This document shows, one piece after another, positions 1 through 14,058 of a DNA stretch of 64,000 nucleotides. This DNA is from Pezicula radicicola (Eukaryota > Ascomycota > Leotiomycetes > Helotiales > Dermateaceae): assembly GCA_003008705.1 (NCBI GenBank), contig PDUO01000003.1:1558793-1622792 (forward strand), given 5' to 3'. The stretch's first letter is position 1, and each line of letters starts with the position of its first letter. Both the position numbers and the translations under genes were made by a program. The notes under the pieces are model-generated. The model saw nothing but the letters and a program-made list of their open reading frames with translations, was not told where the DNA came from and did not search any database.

Positions 1-197
1 CGCAAAAATATTCATCTTATATCATACCGTAGCCATGCCAAGCAGTCATCATAAATCAAATAGCTCTGTTTTATTCGTTCCATCATTAATCTCATCACCG
101 ACTTCAACATATCTCCTTGGTATAAGTCGTTCCATAACAGCATGTTGCTGATTTTCGCTCGTTCGGATTGGGAATAGTAAGCCGGTAGCAGCTCTTT

Positions 198-2307
198 CTA
201 ACCGAAGCTAATAGCTGTGTGGCTGTTAGTATAATATCACAGAGACTGAGACAAAATCCAGACTAAATTGTGCAATTCAAAGGCAGGAGGACAACTAACC
301 TGCGTAGACTGGAGCCTGCCAAGCCTTAGGTTTTGGCTTTGCCCTTCCATCTTTTCCCGAGCTACTTCTACTCTTTCCATCTGTGTTTCTACTACCACTT
401 CCACCACTCGTCTTTGTTGTAATGCTCATCTGGTCTCCACCACTTCCACTCGTGCTCCCATATCCAGGGCTCATCATTCCAGGTTTCTCAAAAGGATTCA
501 ATCTACTCGTCATGACTGGCGGCGTGCTACTAATGACAGGAATTCCTGTTGCAGCAGTGAGCGCACAAGCTTCTGCAGCAGCCTTTTGGCTTGCCAGACG
601 TAGTTGATCAAATCCAAAAATACATTCCTTCACATCTTTTTTCCTCTCCCAACAATGAACCTTTTCTGGTGAAAATCCACTGTGGGTCGTCAATATCTTC
701 TTTAGTCGCTCTGAAACTTCTTGTGCTGTAGGTCTGTCGATGGGCTCGACACTCAACATTCTCCTTCCCAAGCTCAATATATGGCTGATACCTCTGAATA
801 ACTTGTCCTCTTTCTTGCTCGCATCTTTAGCCAAAATGTCCGTCCATTTTTCTACCTGCCCAAGATTCTTATGAAATGAAGAATCTGGTAATCCACCGCC
901 ACGACCAGGAGTCTTGTTCTTTGCAGAACGATGAGAGGAGAAGTTCCTAGAAGCTCGTTTCATGAGAAAAGTGAGGATTTCAAGGAAGATTGTACCCAGC
1001 GAGAAGACATCGGACATTTGAGGGTCTGGCCTTCCTAGATTTCTATTTGATGGCCCAGCTGTCGCCGATGGATCTGATGAAGTAGATGAGGTATGTATTG
1101 AGGCATCATCATTAGCTGAAGCTACTGATATGCGGTTCCCGCTGCTTGGAGTGTTTGAACTGCGTTTCGCAAGAGGTCGTTTTGATATTTGAGGGGATGT
1201 GACGCCTAGTCGCTCTTTCTGTTCTGGGGCTGCGTAGTTATACGTTTCCTGATCGAAGCCCTTCTTGTCTTGGGTGACTGAAGCCGTAGGAAAGATTCCA
1301 GTATCTCCTAGGAATATTTGATTATCCACATCAAGCATAACGTTCGAAGGTTTAATATTTCGGTGTGAGAGTCCCTTGCTATGAAGGAAGGCCAGTGCGT
1401 CCGCGAGGCAGTGAAGCCAGTTTAGGAGAAGGACACGGCGGTCTTGTTTCGCCATAATTTTGATGGATTGTGGTGTGACAGTTAGGAAGGACTTAAGGGT
1501 GTTCTCGTTAACTGGTGTAAGTAGGAGATAACCATAACCTTGGTGTTGATAAGAAGCCCAGAGAGACGTCAGATGTTCATGCTCGATGGCTTTCATAGAT
1601 TCGATGCCATGCAAAAAGTCCTCTTGTGTCATGCGTCCTGGTGTTGTCCCAATTGATATCCGCCGGCGATGAAAAACGTCGTCGGGTCTTCCTGGAAGCT
1701 GTACTTTGTCTACGGTATGTGGTAACAGGCCTACTACAGGACGCTTCTCTGCTAGCTCTAAAGGTACAACCTCCGCATCGTCGTAGCAGATATGATTTCC
1801 TTTTTGAATACTTCTCAGGAGGTAGAGGAATTGGCGTTGAAAGAACTTCTTGTCCACCTTCTCATCCCTGTCGTAAGTCAACTGTAGTCGCTCCACCTGA
1901 TCGAATGGGACCGGCAGATCATCATCATCCCAGGAATCATCAATAACTCCAAATATTTGATCAGGCAAACCAAGATCCACTAAGATCAAAAATATCCTCT
2001 TGGCCTTCTCTTCAATCCATTCCATATATGTATCATCAGTCAGACCATCACCAAAACCAACCGGTTCATCCAAGCGTGCTTGCTCGTCTGATCGCAATTT
2101 AGACAAGACGAATTGGCGATTAACGGTCGACTCGATCCTCTCGTCATCCCACCACATGGTAATTGGAATTGCATCGGCTAAAAGTCCATCAGAACTGGGA
2201 GCTGGAGCTTCACTGCCACCAGCGAAGCTTGCATAGATATGTGAATTGCGCTGGGCCTGGAGCTGCTGCTGAGCATTGATAACCAAAGAGCTACGTCGAT
2301 AATCCAT
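198..2307 (-). CDS. Protein kinase-like protein, probable pseudokinase
   Basis: About 670 aa from the Met at 2307. An upstream in-frame region to 2538 is open but not protein-like, so I start at 2307. Residues ~230-440 resemble the C-lobe of a Ser/Thr kinase: HRNIKPSNV (315-323), GDTG in the DFG position (334-337), AAPEQ (359-363), then DVFSLG. The canonical catalytic Asp of HRD is Asn317 (codon AAT at 1359-1357), and no clear glycine loop or VAIK lysine is visible, so catalysis is doubtful. The N-terminal ~200 residues are a separate acidic conserved-looking region. The C-terminus is Ser/Gly-rich with basic KPKPK. Read straight through, the ORF stops at 297-295. However, GTTAGT at 299, a perfect ATACTAAC at 232-225 and an AG at 216-215 suggest an 85-bp terminal intron and a last mini-exon 214-198 encoding about five residues. 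Role unknown, signalling scaffold inferred. Confidence 0.75.
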
Positions 2308-4357
2308 AGTAGTAATGCGCAGTACTTGATGCTTGTCAAATGCCTGACTCGACGCAGTGATTGGTGTGTGCCGAACCGCGATAAGAAGGGACCCCGTCTC
2401 TGCAAGTACTGGGGGGATGCGATTGGGAAATCTCGCCAATATGCTTAGTGGGAGAGGTGGGATGACTCGCAGGCAGATAATGGAGTACTGTAATAGACGT
2501 TTATCACTGCGAACCAAGCTCGCCGAGCATCCGGACACCAGGCCTCGCGTGGAGAGGGATGCAGGAGCTGTGCATGATAAAATTGAGCTGAATAAGATGG
2601 AGTGGAGTGGAGTGGAGTGGAGTTATGAAGTGTAGAAGGAGTTCTCGAGATTTTTGTAAAAGAGAGAAGAAATATTGGAAGGTTAGGTACCTAGGTTGGA
2701 CGACGCGTGCGAAAAAGGGAACCACAACCACGACTCGGGGGCACCACACCTCGTGAATTCAATTTGAGAATAGACAATTAGGACGAATCTTTGCACCTCT
2801 ACAGCTGGCCTTTTTGGTCTTAGTTTCCCCTCGTAGACTGTGCCGTAGATTGATAGAGAAGATCACTGTACTGTAGAAAGTAAGGTAAGGGTAGTTGTAT
2901 AGAGAAAATTGAATGATGGTCGACGAGGAAGGTGGATTGCTTATCGCAAACCAACCCCTGCCAACACTGTTGCAAACAACCCTGGAAACCACATGGCTTT
3001 ACGGGGGGCACGGGGGGCACGGTGGGGTATTCCAATTCCCTCAAAGCGCACCGAAGCTTCTCAAAAACTCAAACCCGTCTCCAGATCACCAACAAAATGC
3101 TTCTTTGGGCTGATTTTCTCGGGGTTTAGGTAGAGCCCCTTCTACCCAGCAACAGAAGTTTCACCAAACTCTCCCCCTCCTCTCTCTCTCTCTGAAGCGG
3201 GACTACCATACTAGGACCCTGTACAACTCTGTACAGTACGTACATTTATCAATATTCCACCAGATCCTCAGCCTCAGGTTAAAAATCCCACTTGAAGATG
3301 TGACCGCAGCAATTTTTTGCGACCTTCCCAATCGCAACATTATGGCACCGCAGCCCTTTATCGGGGCAATAACTGGTTCAAGACTAGGGTTGCCATGAGG
3401 CGAAAGACTCTGGCTATCGACATGCAGTAAGCAGCAACATGCAATCCACGCAATGTCTCTTTCGGTGCTTCACCAGCTTACGGCGTAGAGCTGTGATACC
3501 ATATAGTACCATACAGACACTGTACATAATAACCTCTTTTCTTCATTCGTCAAGAATTACACCCCACTCTGTTTTTTTCCCTCAGTGCATACGCTATGCA
3601 ACATACCTCCGTAAGCTGTACTACTTCAGGAGGAATGTAACAGACTGCGAATGTTTGTCAAGATTCTGTGCACGTTTTCGGAGCCACTTCCTCTCTATAC
3701 GATACACCACTTTTACTAAGTACACTTGTACGCCGAAGGTTTGCGGTATTTTGAGTATAGGTGACGGTCAGTGGTGTCTCTCCCAACTCAATTGTTAGAA
3801 GCAAACCAACTTAAGCGGGTGCCAAGATATATATCTCGCTTCTCGCACACAGGAAAATGGAGGTCCACTACTAATAAACATTTCCCTTCACAACCCGGTA
3901 TTGATCGTAGACTTTCCACAGGAAGGAGGCTATGTTTCAAGGATCGTGCAACATGTGGCAGTACAAATACACCAATGTACCACCATATCCCCTAGTAGCT
4001 CTGCAGCTCAAAACTGCGCCTAATAGTCGACAAGTCGACAACCAGCTTAATCTGAAGCACAACCTTCGCTTTAGTAGTTCATGTACAAACCCAGTGATCT
4101 ACACCATCACCTGTCATCCACCACATGGCGTTACTGTATTCAACCGCCTGTTCGTGCAGGAGTGTATGGCCTCTCGCCTCGCATGAGTATGTGGACAACA
4201 CTGATCACGCGGAGCCAGCCACAACTGTGTCTCTTTGAACAATTGCATTTTCAAATGATATCTACTGCCAAAGAAAGGTCGCTATGCATTAAAACTCCCG
4301 CTACCTATGTACTGTAATGTGTATCAATTGCCCTTCACTGAGCAACTTAACCTGAGC
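2308..4357. other. Intergenic region between kinase-like gene and VPS13
   Basis: No coding frame I trust; the short ORFs here look random. The interval holds the kinase-like promoter (right side of that gene) and the VPS13 3' flank. Simple repeats include five GGAGT units at 2599-2623 just upstream of the kinase start, a doubled GCACGGGG motif near 3005-3025 and a CT tract near 3178-3193. Confidence 0.6.
2599..2623. repeat. GGAGT pentanucleotide microsatellite
   Basis: Five consecutive GGAGT units (ACTCC on the coding strand of the kinase-like gene), about 290 bp upstream of its start codon, probably in the promoter or 5' UTR. Confidence 0.9.
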
Positions 4358-7300
4358 TCACTCTGTCGCCTTATACTTCTGATTAAAAACTTGCACCGCA
4401 ACCCCAATCTTGCGATACAAAAAGTTTCTCGAACTCTCCTCTGCAACCGGTATGAAAGGCCCATTAGTGCCCCCGCGCAGAGTCAAGCTCAACCCAGTTC
4501 TCTCTTTGCTAATTGTCTGAATATCTTTGAGTGAAACATCCCACTCTGTCGTCAATTTCTTGCTCTTGATGAGCATGATACGACCATACGTCAACATGAC
4601 AACTACGTCTTCGCGAGATAACTCGAGATGGGCGATGTACTGCTCGTTGAAGTATTTGCCATTATCGAGTTGCTTGAGCCAGAACTGACCGAGGGCTTCG
4701 CGTTGATTGTACGGACGTACAATACCGTCTGTGTCAATGAAGCGCGTGAGGCGTACACGATCGAGGCCGTCGTTATCAAACACTGTTGTAGTGTTTCGAA
4801 TCCCTTCACTCACGTTGGATGCGAGGTCAAAGACGCCAATTGCTGGCTTCGTGGCGAAACCGAGGACACCCTTACCAACACCCTTGAAAAATCCCGCAAC
4901 ACCTTCTTTCTCTGCTCCCTCTAAGGGCTTACGTGCAAGGCCTCCAACACCACTGGCTACACTGCTGACGAAAGAGTTTGCACCCTGCGTAACACCATAA
5001 AGTGCATGCTTAGGACGATTCCTTGCTCGGGTCATTCGGCGGCGGTCTTGGAATTGTTTGTCCATAGTAGCCTCCGCAAGTCCTTTTGCAATACTCCCAG
5101 TCACTTTTGACACACTGTCAGAAAATCCAAAAACTGACTTCTTCATAAAACTTGTTGCGCCTTTGGCAATACCAAGACCTAGCTGCTCAGGTCGATCACC
5201 CGACATGATGACTCCTTGGTACGGCTCATAGAAAATATCCATGACCCCAGAACTGAGGTTATTGAAGAGACCCACTGGATTGCCCAGGAAATCTGCTGAA
5301 CCCAAGATTTTATGCACTTGATACAACGCTTCTTGGGAATAGTGGTTGGTCAAGTTTTGAATAAGTACAGCGCTTGATACTCGTGCATTGTCCAGCACTA
5401 GAGCGTTGAGCTTAAGAGGCGCGTCGTTGATGTTTCCAATAGCCATAGTCAAGACGTTCAGGAAGAACATCAGTGGATTCCTGGATGACGTTTTATCCTC
5501 CACATTGACTCGATCTGTGCGAACAAAAGACAGATCTAGCTGCATTGGTTGAATGCTAAGATTCTCGAAGAAGAGATCTTGGCCTTGTTGGTTCTTGGTG
5601 GGCTCTGGGATGTCCAGGCTGTCATCGCAGAGTACGCCTTCGTGACTCTCGGACCAAGTGGCTCCTGGAACCTTGGAGAACTCTAATAGTGCGTAGACAA
5701 AATCTTCATCGATTTCCAGCGTCATTTGCTGCAACAACAATGAAGCGTATTTGATATAGAGAACACCATAAGAATCGTCTTTGACGCGGATTACGCTGGC
5801 CTCGAACGCTGGAGGGACTGGGGCGCCTTTCGTGTCTTTAGGAACGACACTTGGATACAAGATCATTGGGAAGATGCCACCGTAGAGTTGATTGTCGATC
5901 TGAATCCATTTGGTCTTTAACTGTACACTCTGATACAACGGAGATTCTGTGTACTTAAGATCAACGTCCCGAAAAGTCACATAAGCAAGCTCCTTAAGCT
6001 GTGCATTAATGAGCGATATACCAATGCCTTGCAGTCTCAGCTCTGCACGGAAGTTAATATTTGTGTCCTGGTCCTTGACTTTGAAGCCTTCTTGTACACT
6101 TGTTGTTGAATCATTTCGGCCATGGTTTCTTAAAGCGTACATGCTCTTACTTTGCTTGTAATTTGCCAAGACCAAAGTTTGTACTGGGCCCTCAGCTTTG
6201 ACTGCAAGGTCGATGATCTTTTGCTGTCCGGATGGTCCGCCAATCTTTAAAGGTATCAGACCACCTATGGTCGCTAGAGGAACATTCCTCTCTTTGCCAT
6301 TCGCGGTAATGATAATTTCTTTCAGTTTCGCGGCAGGATAATCCCAGGCGTAAGGCATTATACTCCTAGAAGGTAGGCGATACTTGATTGGTTTCCATCC
6401 AGATTGATCTTCGTCATTCTCATCATCTATATTCGGATTTACTTGCCAGAACATGAACTCTGTGTCGCTTTCATTCCTCATAGCAAACGGCCATTGCTTC
6501 GTCTCGACACTGATATGGAGAAAGATTGTCGATCCCTCCAGTAACACCTCAATTCTGATGAGCTTTTGCCGTTGGCCGGCTTTGGTGAGCTTCACATGAG
6601 CTGTACCAACGTCTGAAATATTGAATGGAGAAGACCACCGATTTTCTACGCCGGGGAAGCACATGGCTAGTTGTTTCACATGGCTTTTCTGCAAGAAGTG
6701 CAGAGGTTGCAAAGCTTGCGGATTCAGAGTTATGAGCTCTGCAGATCCCGGCTCCCTCAAGTTGATTTCCTCGCTTGTTTGGTTCTTGAGGACAAAGCGT
6801 GGAGCAAGAGTGACCACCTTTGTCATCTTATACTTCCCCTCTCCGGGTTCAACAGTAATACCAACATGAATCTCGGTATTCTTCTTCGCTGATGGCAGCA
6901 CCACCTCAGTAGTACTTCCAATAGCATCAAAACTCTGAGGTTTACTCCAGCCAGACTCGCCAACCTTCAGCATCGCACGGTTCCGTTGATCATCAGCCCC
7001 AAACGCAAACATGTACGGCAAAGCTTTGCGTCTCTCAGTATCTGTATAATTCGTGACCAATCCTTGGCCTGCAGCAGTCTTGGCTTGTTGAAGTAAGGAC
7101 TTGGCCCTGACATTGATTGGAAGTCCGGTCTTGTTCAAGATCACATACGGGCTGTATACGGTAACTCTGAAAGCACCACCTGAATCGGGGATCTTAAAAT
7201 AATGTAGCTTTAGGTTTAGAGAGAGTCCTTCGTTATCCTTGCAAACAAGATTTGACTCTCTACGATAATCTTCTTGGTTGTTGGAGTTGATAATGGCGAA

Positions 7301-10300
7301 TTCGCTTGCTTTGAACACAGTGTCCTGCATGTCAATACTCATTAAAAGAAGATGTGAGAGCTCCACAACATGGACAGGACTAAGGCCGCCTTTTCGTAGG
7401 AAGTTGGTCCAGTCCTTCTTAGTATTTCTGTCGTAAATACGATACTTGAAGTCATATGGCAGAAGATTCTCCAACTCCACGGGCGCTGAGAGACGTATTC
7501 GCATGTAAGGATAGACACTAAAGGATTCTTAGTAAACAGACACAGTCACATGCTAACTTAAACTTACCTAGTAAGAGGGTTCGACTTGTCATAGGTAGTG
7601 TGCATTTGGAAATAGAAAGGTGGTGTCTTCCCTCCATCCTCGCCCTTGCATTCAATTGTTCGGGTTGGACGTTTCAGAAGATCTCTCCACCAAATGATCT
7701 CATTGGACCAAGTGTAGCCAAATCCTTGGTCTGGCCTGACCAACAAACTCTTCTGATATGCAGCCCCGACCGGAGCTGGTCGGCTTTCTCCAGGGGCAAT
7801 CTTCTCAATCTTGAGCAGGTGACCTTCTTGGGAATCAAAGACACCTAGCTCAACTGGGATCTGAGTGTGGTTCTCTACTAAGAGCGGAGATCGGAAGGTG
7901 ATGTATTTGACGTTGTCGGTACCAAGCGTGACTTCTACGAGAAGCTTATGCAAAACATTCTCTTTCCGTGGTCGAAGGCTGAATAGAGTCTCGCCCTCTC
8001 GATTGACCGCAATCTTGTTGATGCTATCAAAGCCACTTGCTTCGAGTCTGACACCCACAACGCCAGAAATATGCTCCGGGGACAAATCTTCGCGCATCTT
8101 TTCCCAATCTTGGAAACGCCATGGTGCTTCTTCGCCATCTTCGAGCTTGGCTGCCATTTGCTGGTCTTCGGCCGATGCATCTGCCCAGACGTTGATGTCA
8201 AAGCCAGTATAGTTCCGTATGCGGTAAGGAGCCTCGGTACCTCGTGGTTTGGTGAGAATATCATCGTCTTGAGTCAAGAACTGCGCAGACTTTGAAGCCA
8301 GTGCAATGGTAGCAGATGTAATAGTAACTTCCATCGTCTTTCTTGATGTCAAGTCGATGCCCATACTTTGCTCGAGCTCGTTCGTTTTCTTGTTGACGCG
8401 CTGTTCCCTAACCACTTGTAGACCCAATTGCCACGGCTCGATGAGTGGTTCCCATGAAGACTTGGAAAAGTTGTAAATGTTGATGAACATATCAATAGAC
8501 GTATCCACTTTCAAATTGCTCGACCAATCGTTAGCCGTGGTAGTGAAGCTCTTGACACTGAGATCTAGGATCGGCAGTTCGTGCAAATCTCCTATCAGAA
8601 TAACTCGCATTCCGTCCAGTGTTGCAGTAAGCTCTTCCGACTTTCGAGGAGGTTTTGCTACCGCTTTTTGGGGTGGTTGGTTGGAAACACGAGTAGGTGC
8701 AACAGTGCCAGCTTTAGTCTTTGCCATCGTCGAGGCACCCTTGCCACTCGCCGATCGTTGTTTGAGGCTCTTTGAACCTTGGGGCTGTGCGAGTCTCTTA
8801 TCTGCAGGAGATTTCTGTTCCTCATCATCGTTGCCAGATAGTTCGGAAGCTTTGCTGACGATCGAAAGAGCTAGTAGAATATCACGGAGTGACAGGCGCA
8901 GTACTAGAGGCTCTATGTCGATATGTATACTATTCACGTTAGGCTGAGAGCTATCCATAGACAGCTGGACAGAAAAGTCATCCAGAATTCTGAGACGGCT
9001 ATCCTCGAAGCGATCCATGCGACAGAGAAACATTCCCATCTTGGAGACCTGTAAAGTCAGCGCGTGCTGCTGAGACATTAGAATCTGCTTGGTCCCAAGA
9101 ACAATGGCCTCCGAATTAGAACTATGGGGATTGGCAATCAGTATTATCTGAGCATCGACAATATTGACCCTGAACGCGATAGTCATTGATGATTCGTTCG
9201 ATTTGGTTGAATCTTCGCTCGAGCTCCTTCTAAGCGTATCGGCACGGCTCAAAGTCTTCGTTTGCCCGGTTGTGACTATAGAATCTGCATCCGAATTATA
9301 TACTGATTCAGAGATACTTTCAAGATCGTCGGCGGTGTTTGTTTCATCAACTGCCAAACCACCTGCAATGAATGTTTGTACAGCGAATAGATAGTCCAAA
9401 GCAAAAATGACTCGTGGACTATCAACGGCAACCATAGCAATGAGATGCCTGTCCTTCCCACCAGATATTGTTACGCTGGCCATGAACTGCTGCACATCTT
9501 TGTTGGAGGATGTCATGATTTTCCGGAACTTATTTGTCTCTCGGGTGCGGCTATCCTGAATAGTAAATGATTGAATTAGAAATTCAGACTCCAGAGACCC
9601 ATCAGTCATCATGCGAAGCTTCACTTTCGTGTCATCTAGTGAGAATTTAGATAAGCTTGCAGCCTCAAGATCACCAACAGGCTCGTCTTCCTTGGCGAGT
9701 ATCAACTCGAGACCAATTGTATGAACATGGAACGCAAAATCGAGCTTCGTCCAATTCTCTGAATCAACACCCAATTCTGGCCCTAAGTCTACTAGCTTGG
9801 ATTCGCTTTGTTCTGGCTCCTGGACCTTTGGCGAGTTATTTCTTGCTTTTTGGAGTGTCTTGTCGGGAACAGCCTCGACCGCCTGTTTTTCTTCATCATC
9901 AGAACTCCCCGCAACAGCAGCTGGAACAGATCTTGACAATTCTAGAAGAAATTTGAGTTGGGTTTGGGTGATGCGGAGATTGAAGTCGGTCATGTTGCCT
10001 TCTATCTCTGCGTCAGGGCGTTTGGCTCCTGGCGAATGCTCCGCATATGTAATTAGGAAGCTAAGGTCCACCTTGTCAATAAGTTCCAATTCTTCGGTCT
10101 TGTCATTGGGGAAGTTGAAGTCGGAGGTAAGACGGATATTCCTGATTCCAGTAGAAAGCTTCATTGCAATTGGCGAATCTTTTGAATCGTCCAATGGTAC
10201 GAACTTGTTCTCCGCGTATATCTCACCAAGGTATGCGGTCAAGAGGTCGCGCTTCGGGCGTCCGGCAGTCATCACTCGGGGAAACACTACAATTGGTGTC

Positions 10301-13300
10301 TTTACAGTAATGTCAAACTTGAAACGACTTGTACTTTGTTGAAGCTGCGATGCTTGATTGGCAGCGGCCTGTCTAGCGGCGTTGAATATAGCCTGCATTT
10401 TTCCAAACTTTACCAAGAAATCAATGATCTTTCGGAAAGGTTCCTCTAGGAAAGTAAGCTTGATAGATCCAGCGCGGAGGAATATGGAGGAGTCGTATCC
10501 AGGATAGTTATCAGTGCCTTCAGCATCAAAGGTCTCATATCGGAAATCAGCCAAATCGTTGCCTTCGATGGTAATTAGCTTTCGGAGGCTGGAGTCCTCT
10601 GATGCTCCTTGATTAATGTCATCGAGTAAGGAGAGGTTGCCAAGCTTGGCAGCGATCCGCATAGTCTTGCCCATGAGGAAGATTCCCACGTCGGCGGTAT
10701 TTAGAGAGAGTGTGGCAAGTCGAATGCCATCATTATTTAGAATTATACGGATGCTCTTCAAATCCACTTTGATTCGAATGGATGGTGAACTACTAGGTTT
10801 CTTTGCCACAACAACTTCCTCTCCAGCATCAGAAGCACCATCCAGCGCGTCGGCTTCGGCGGGAGGTAGTTGCTGTGCTGGAGGCGCGTCATTACTAGCG
10901 AACGTAATCAGGACGAAATCAAGCAGCGTTAGGAGAGTCTTTCTCGTGACAACCAAGTTAATGGTGGAGATGGCCACATCGATATTTATCTCAACCCCTT
11001 CGTACTTTGACATGAACTCTGGCGAGTTCTTCTTGACAATAGCAATTTTAACCCACATGAGATCCTTATGATCATCGCCTTCAGTATCCCTTGACGAAAT
11101 GATCGACTTAAATTCAGCAGGCGGGTTTTCTACATAATCATCAACCACGACGGATTCTAACGTTGTTTCGATCTGTAGATCGTATGGTCGAATGCAAAGA
11201 TCCAATGCAAAGTGTTCAGCAACCAATTCGACTAGAAGCTGATCTGGCTTTTGTCCTTCTGGATCGCTTCTGAACAGTGACCCCTGCAGGCGGTCCACCT
11301 TGAACTTCAGTTCAAAATTGCGCTGCTGCACTTTGAGATTATTGTTTGTACTTCCATCCGAAGCATCCTGGAATTCTGCGTCGTCGTCATCATCATCATC
11401 TGAACCTTCAAGAATGATTGCCTCTTGTGCCGCGAATAGCGCAGACTGAGGACGTTCCTTTTTGAAGGACTTCCTTGACACAGAACTCTGCGTACGGGGT
11501 CGGGTTGAGACAACTTCAGTTAGTGTACCTGTTGTTGGCCTGGAAGGACTTTCATCGTCCGCAAATTTGGGTATCGCAACGTCAATGATTTTCATGAGAC
11601 TCTTGTACTTTTTGTCGGACACCAATGCATGCAGCACGGGGAGGTGACCGGAAATTCGTACTTTCGTAAGATTTGGCGCTTTCGGCATGATCGACGTCTC
11701 AACTATGAAGTCCATATTGATTTTCTCAACCACGTGCAAAGACTGAGCGTCGTCTCGTTCTACAAGCTGGGCCTTGGTGGCCTCGATGGATGGTCCGATC
11801 AGAACCTGAGTAGATGAGAGTTTTACCAGGAATTTGTCATACATCAAAGATTCCAAGCGTTTGAAGTCCTCGTCTGTATAGGACTGTCTCTGTTTCGCTT
11901 GGACTTCCTTCAGAGTATCTTGGTCAATTAATTCGCTGTTGATGTTGATGCGTCCAGCATCCAAAATTAGGCATGGCGTCTGTTTAGCAGTTATGCTCTC
12001 TGGGACAATAATCAACGGCGCCTGGAGATCCAGTTTGGCATTGAGGGTCTTGTGTTCCTCCAAAGCGAATTCAAGTCCTGCTCTTGTTTGTTGGCGTATG
12101 CCTTCCACGGTGGCTCCAGCTGTCTCCATTAAAGCACCAATAGACTCCATATGCCTCTCCGGAGGCTTGAAAAACTGAACGATGCCGACGAGGAAGTGCG
12201 GATTCCAGATAACTTCCAGAGGTTTGAGTTTTCCAGTGACTGCAAGATCACTTGAGCCATCAAGCGGGTTCTGTTCGAATTGGAACTGGAAAAATGGATC
12301 GACAGCCTCTTCCTCGGCGTCCTTATCAGCAAGGATGCCTTTCGGAGATGGAACTTCAGGAGCATCCTTCACGCGCACAATCTGCTTGAATAGGCTGTCG
12401 GCTGTTGTACCATCATTAACTCTCAGCCCACCAAGGCTAATATCCGCAAGGAAAGAATCTGGACGCTGGAGGGCTTTGGCTTTGAAATCATCAAAGTAGA
12501 GACTGAGAAGTTCAACGGCATTCGCATGGGGATCTTGCTTAAGGGTGAAACTTCCAGTGTTGAGTGCTGCATTGACTTGCATCTTTACACTATCACGCGG
12601 TAGATCCACAGCTTCAGCCAGCGCAGTCTTCTCGTCAAAGTCAATGGCATCATACAACTCTTTGCGCTGTTCATCAGTCATCGTGGTACTCTCGTCCTCA
12701 ACTTCCTCTTGGGGCTTAGAACCCCACGCCCAGGAAACCCAACCTTGTTTTGCTTTTGGCTGTGCCTTTTTAATTCCCACATTCTCCTTTCTCAGCTGGT
12801 TTTTGGCTAGAGATCGCCAGAAACGCATAGTCTCATAATCAAGCTTCCATTCCAGCTTGTTAAGCTCTTCTACTTCGTCGGGTGACAGTTGGTCTGCTTG
12901 ATCACTCTTTTTCTTCTTCTTGAAGAGCTCAATGTAGCGAACCCTATCATCTCTCCGTTCCTTGAAGTAGGCCCATGACCATCGACGATTTCGCTCGTGG
13001 ATCTTGCTCAGTACTGCATCACCAGCAAATTTGAGCCAAGCTTTAGGGTCCTCCTTCGGCGAGACACCCTTTGGTTGCAGCTTCTTGTACTCCTGGTGAC
13101 GCTTGAAGTAATGCAGATAATCGATCATCATCAAGGCATCGCGATATTGGTGATTATCAAGGACGAGCCCAATCTCGTCAAAAAGTAGACCAGCTTTCAC
13201 CTTGGGTACGTCCAGTCTTCCAGATTTGTCCAGTTCAATCTTTGCTTTGCCGTTCACAGGTTTTAAGATGAATTGGTGACCGGGTGTATCTGGGTCCTCA

Positions 13301-14058
13301 CCTTGTTCTATCATATCCTTGAACTTCACGAGCATTTCATCGTGTGGAAGCTCCGTAGCGCCTGGAACATCTGCTTCCCTACCTGTTCCTAGTAGAGAAG
13401 CCTCTGTATTCCAGTATATAGCCAAAGAATCTAGTGTACCCAGCTTGTGTGTGATCCCGGTCGAGTCCTGTATGTATGTAGGTCTCCAGTTGGCGTCGGT
13501 ACTCAACGCACTGAATTCCTTTAGCGTGATTCCCAGAGCGAAAGGTTGCCCTTCCACCGAAATAGAGTCTTCGTAGCGGACATGGATATTTTTGATCGTA
13601 ATTTGCAGATTATCAACAATTTTCTCCGTAACGCTTTGTGTAAAACTTTGATTCTTCTTCTGTTCTTCCGGACTCAAGCCTTCCTGATTCCGATCCCTTA
13701 GTAACTCGGCACTATCAAGCTTTTCGATCTTGACGCGTTGTTTCCTTTGTCCCTCCTCCTCCTCGTCCCAAGCTGCCTCTTCTTTCGGTGCTGCGAGCAG
13801 GAAGACATCTTGTATAAAGACCTTCACGGGCTGACCTCGCAGATTCGACCAAGGTATCGTCAAGGTAAGCTGTCCTACGTGGCCCTCGACAACATTTATA
13901 GGGAGCTTCAGTTGATCGAGAGCTTCACGGCGCAGCTCCAAATTCCGCAGCTTGACATCTCCAGACCAGATTCCAACATTCAGCTGTTTGGGATCGAAGT
14001 TCTTTATGTACATGCCCAAGAAGCGGTTGAGCAGCGAGGCAACGAGTCCCTCTAGCAT
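4358..14058 (-). CDS. VPS13: Vacuolar protein sorting protein VPS13 (bridge-like lipid transfer protein)
   Basis: Two exons, 14058-7568 and 7517-4358, with a 50-bp intron (GTAAGT donor, AG at 7519-7518), give 3,216 aa, normal for fungal Vps13. The N-terminus MLEGLVASLLNRFLGMYIKN and the following VGIWSGDVKLRNLELRREAL are the diagnostic chorein motif. An acidic Asp run lies near residue 890. The junction restores NPLTSVYPYMRIRLSAP, entering the SHR-BD/adaptor-binding region. DIFYEPYQGVIMSG and the GIAKGATSFMKKSVFG stretch (~2930) are the conserved VPS13 C-terminal block, followed by a PH-like end. Family role: a rod with a hydrophobic groove that moves bulk phospholipid between membranes at contact sites (ER, vacuole/endosome, mitochondria, prospore membrane). 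The gene is divergent from the DUF3429 gene, with 812 bp between starts. Very secure call. Confidence 0.97.

Noticed and set aside
8477..8947. 156-aa plus-strand ORF
   Set aside because: Antisense shadow of VPS13 with composition mirroring its codons.
9797..10342. 181-aa plus-strand ORF
   Set aside because: Lies wholly antisense inside the secure VPS13 coding exon; a shadow frame.
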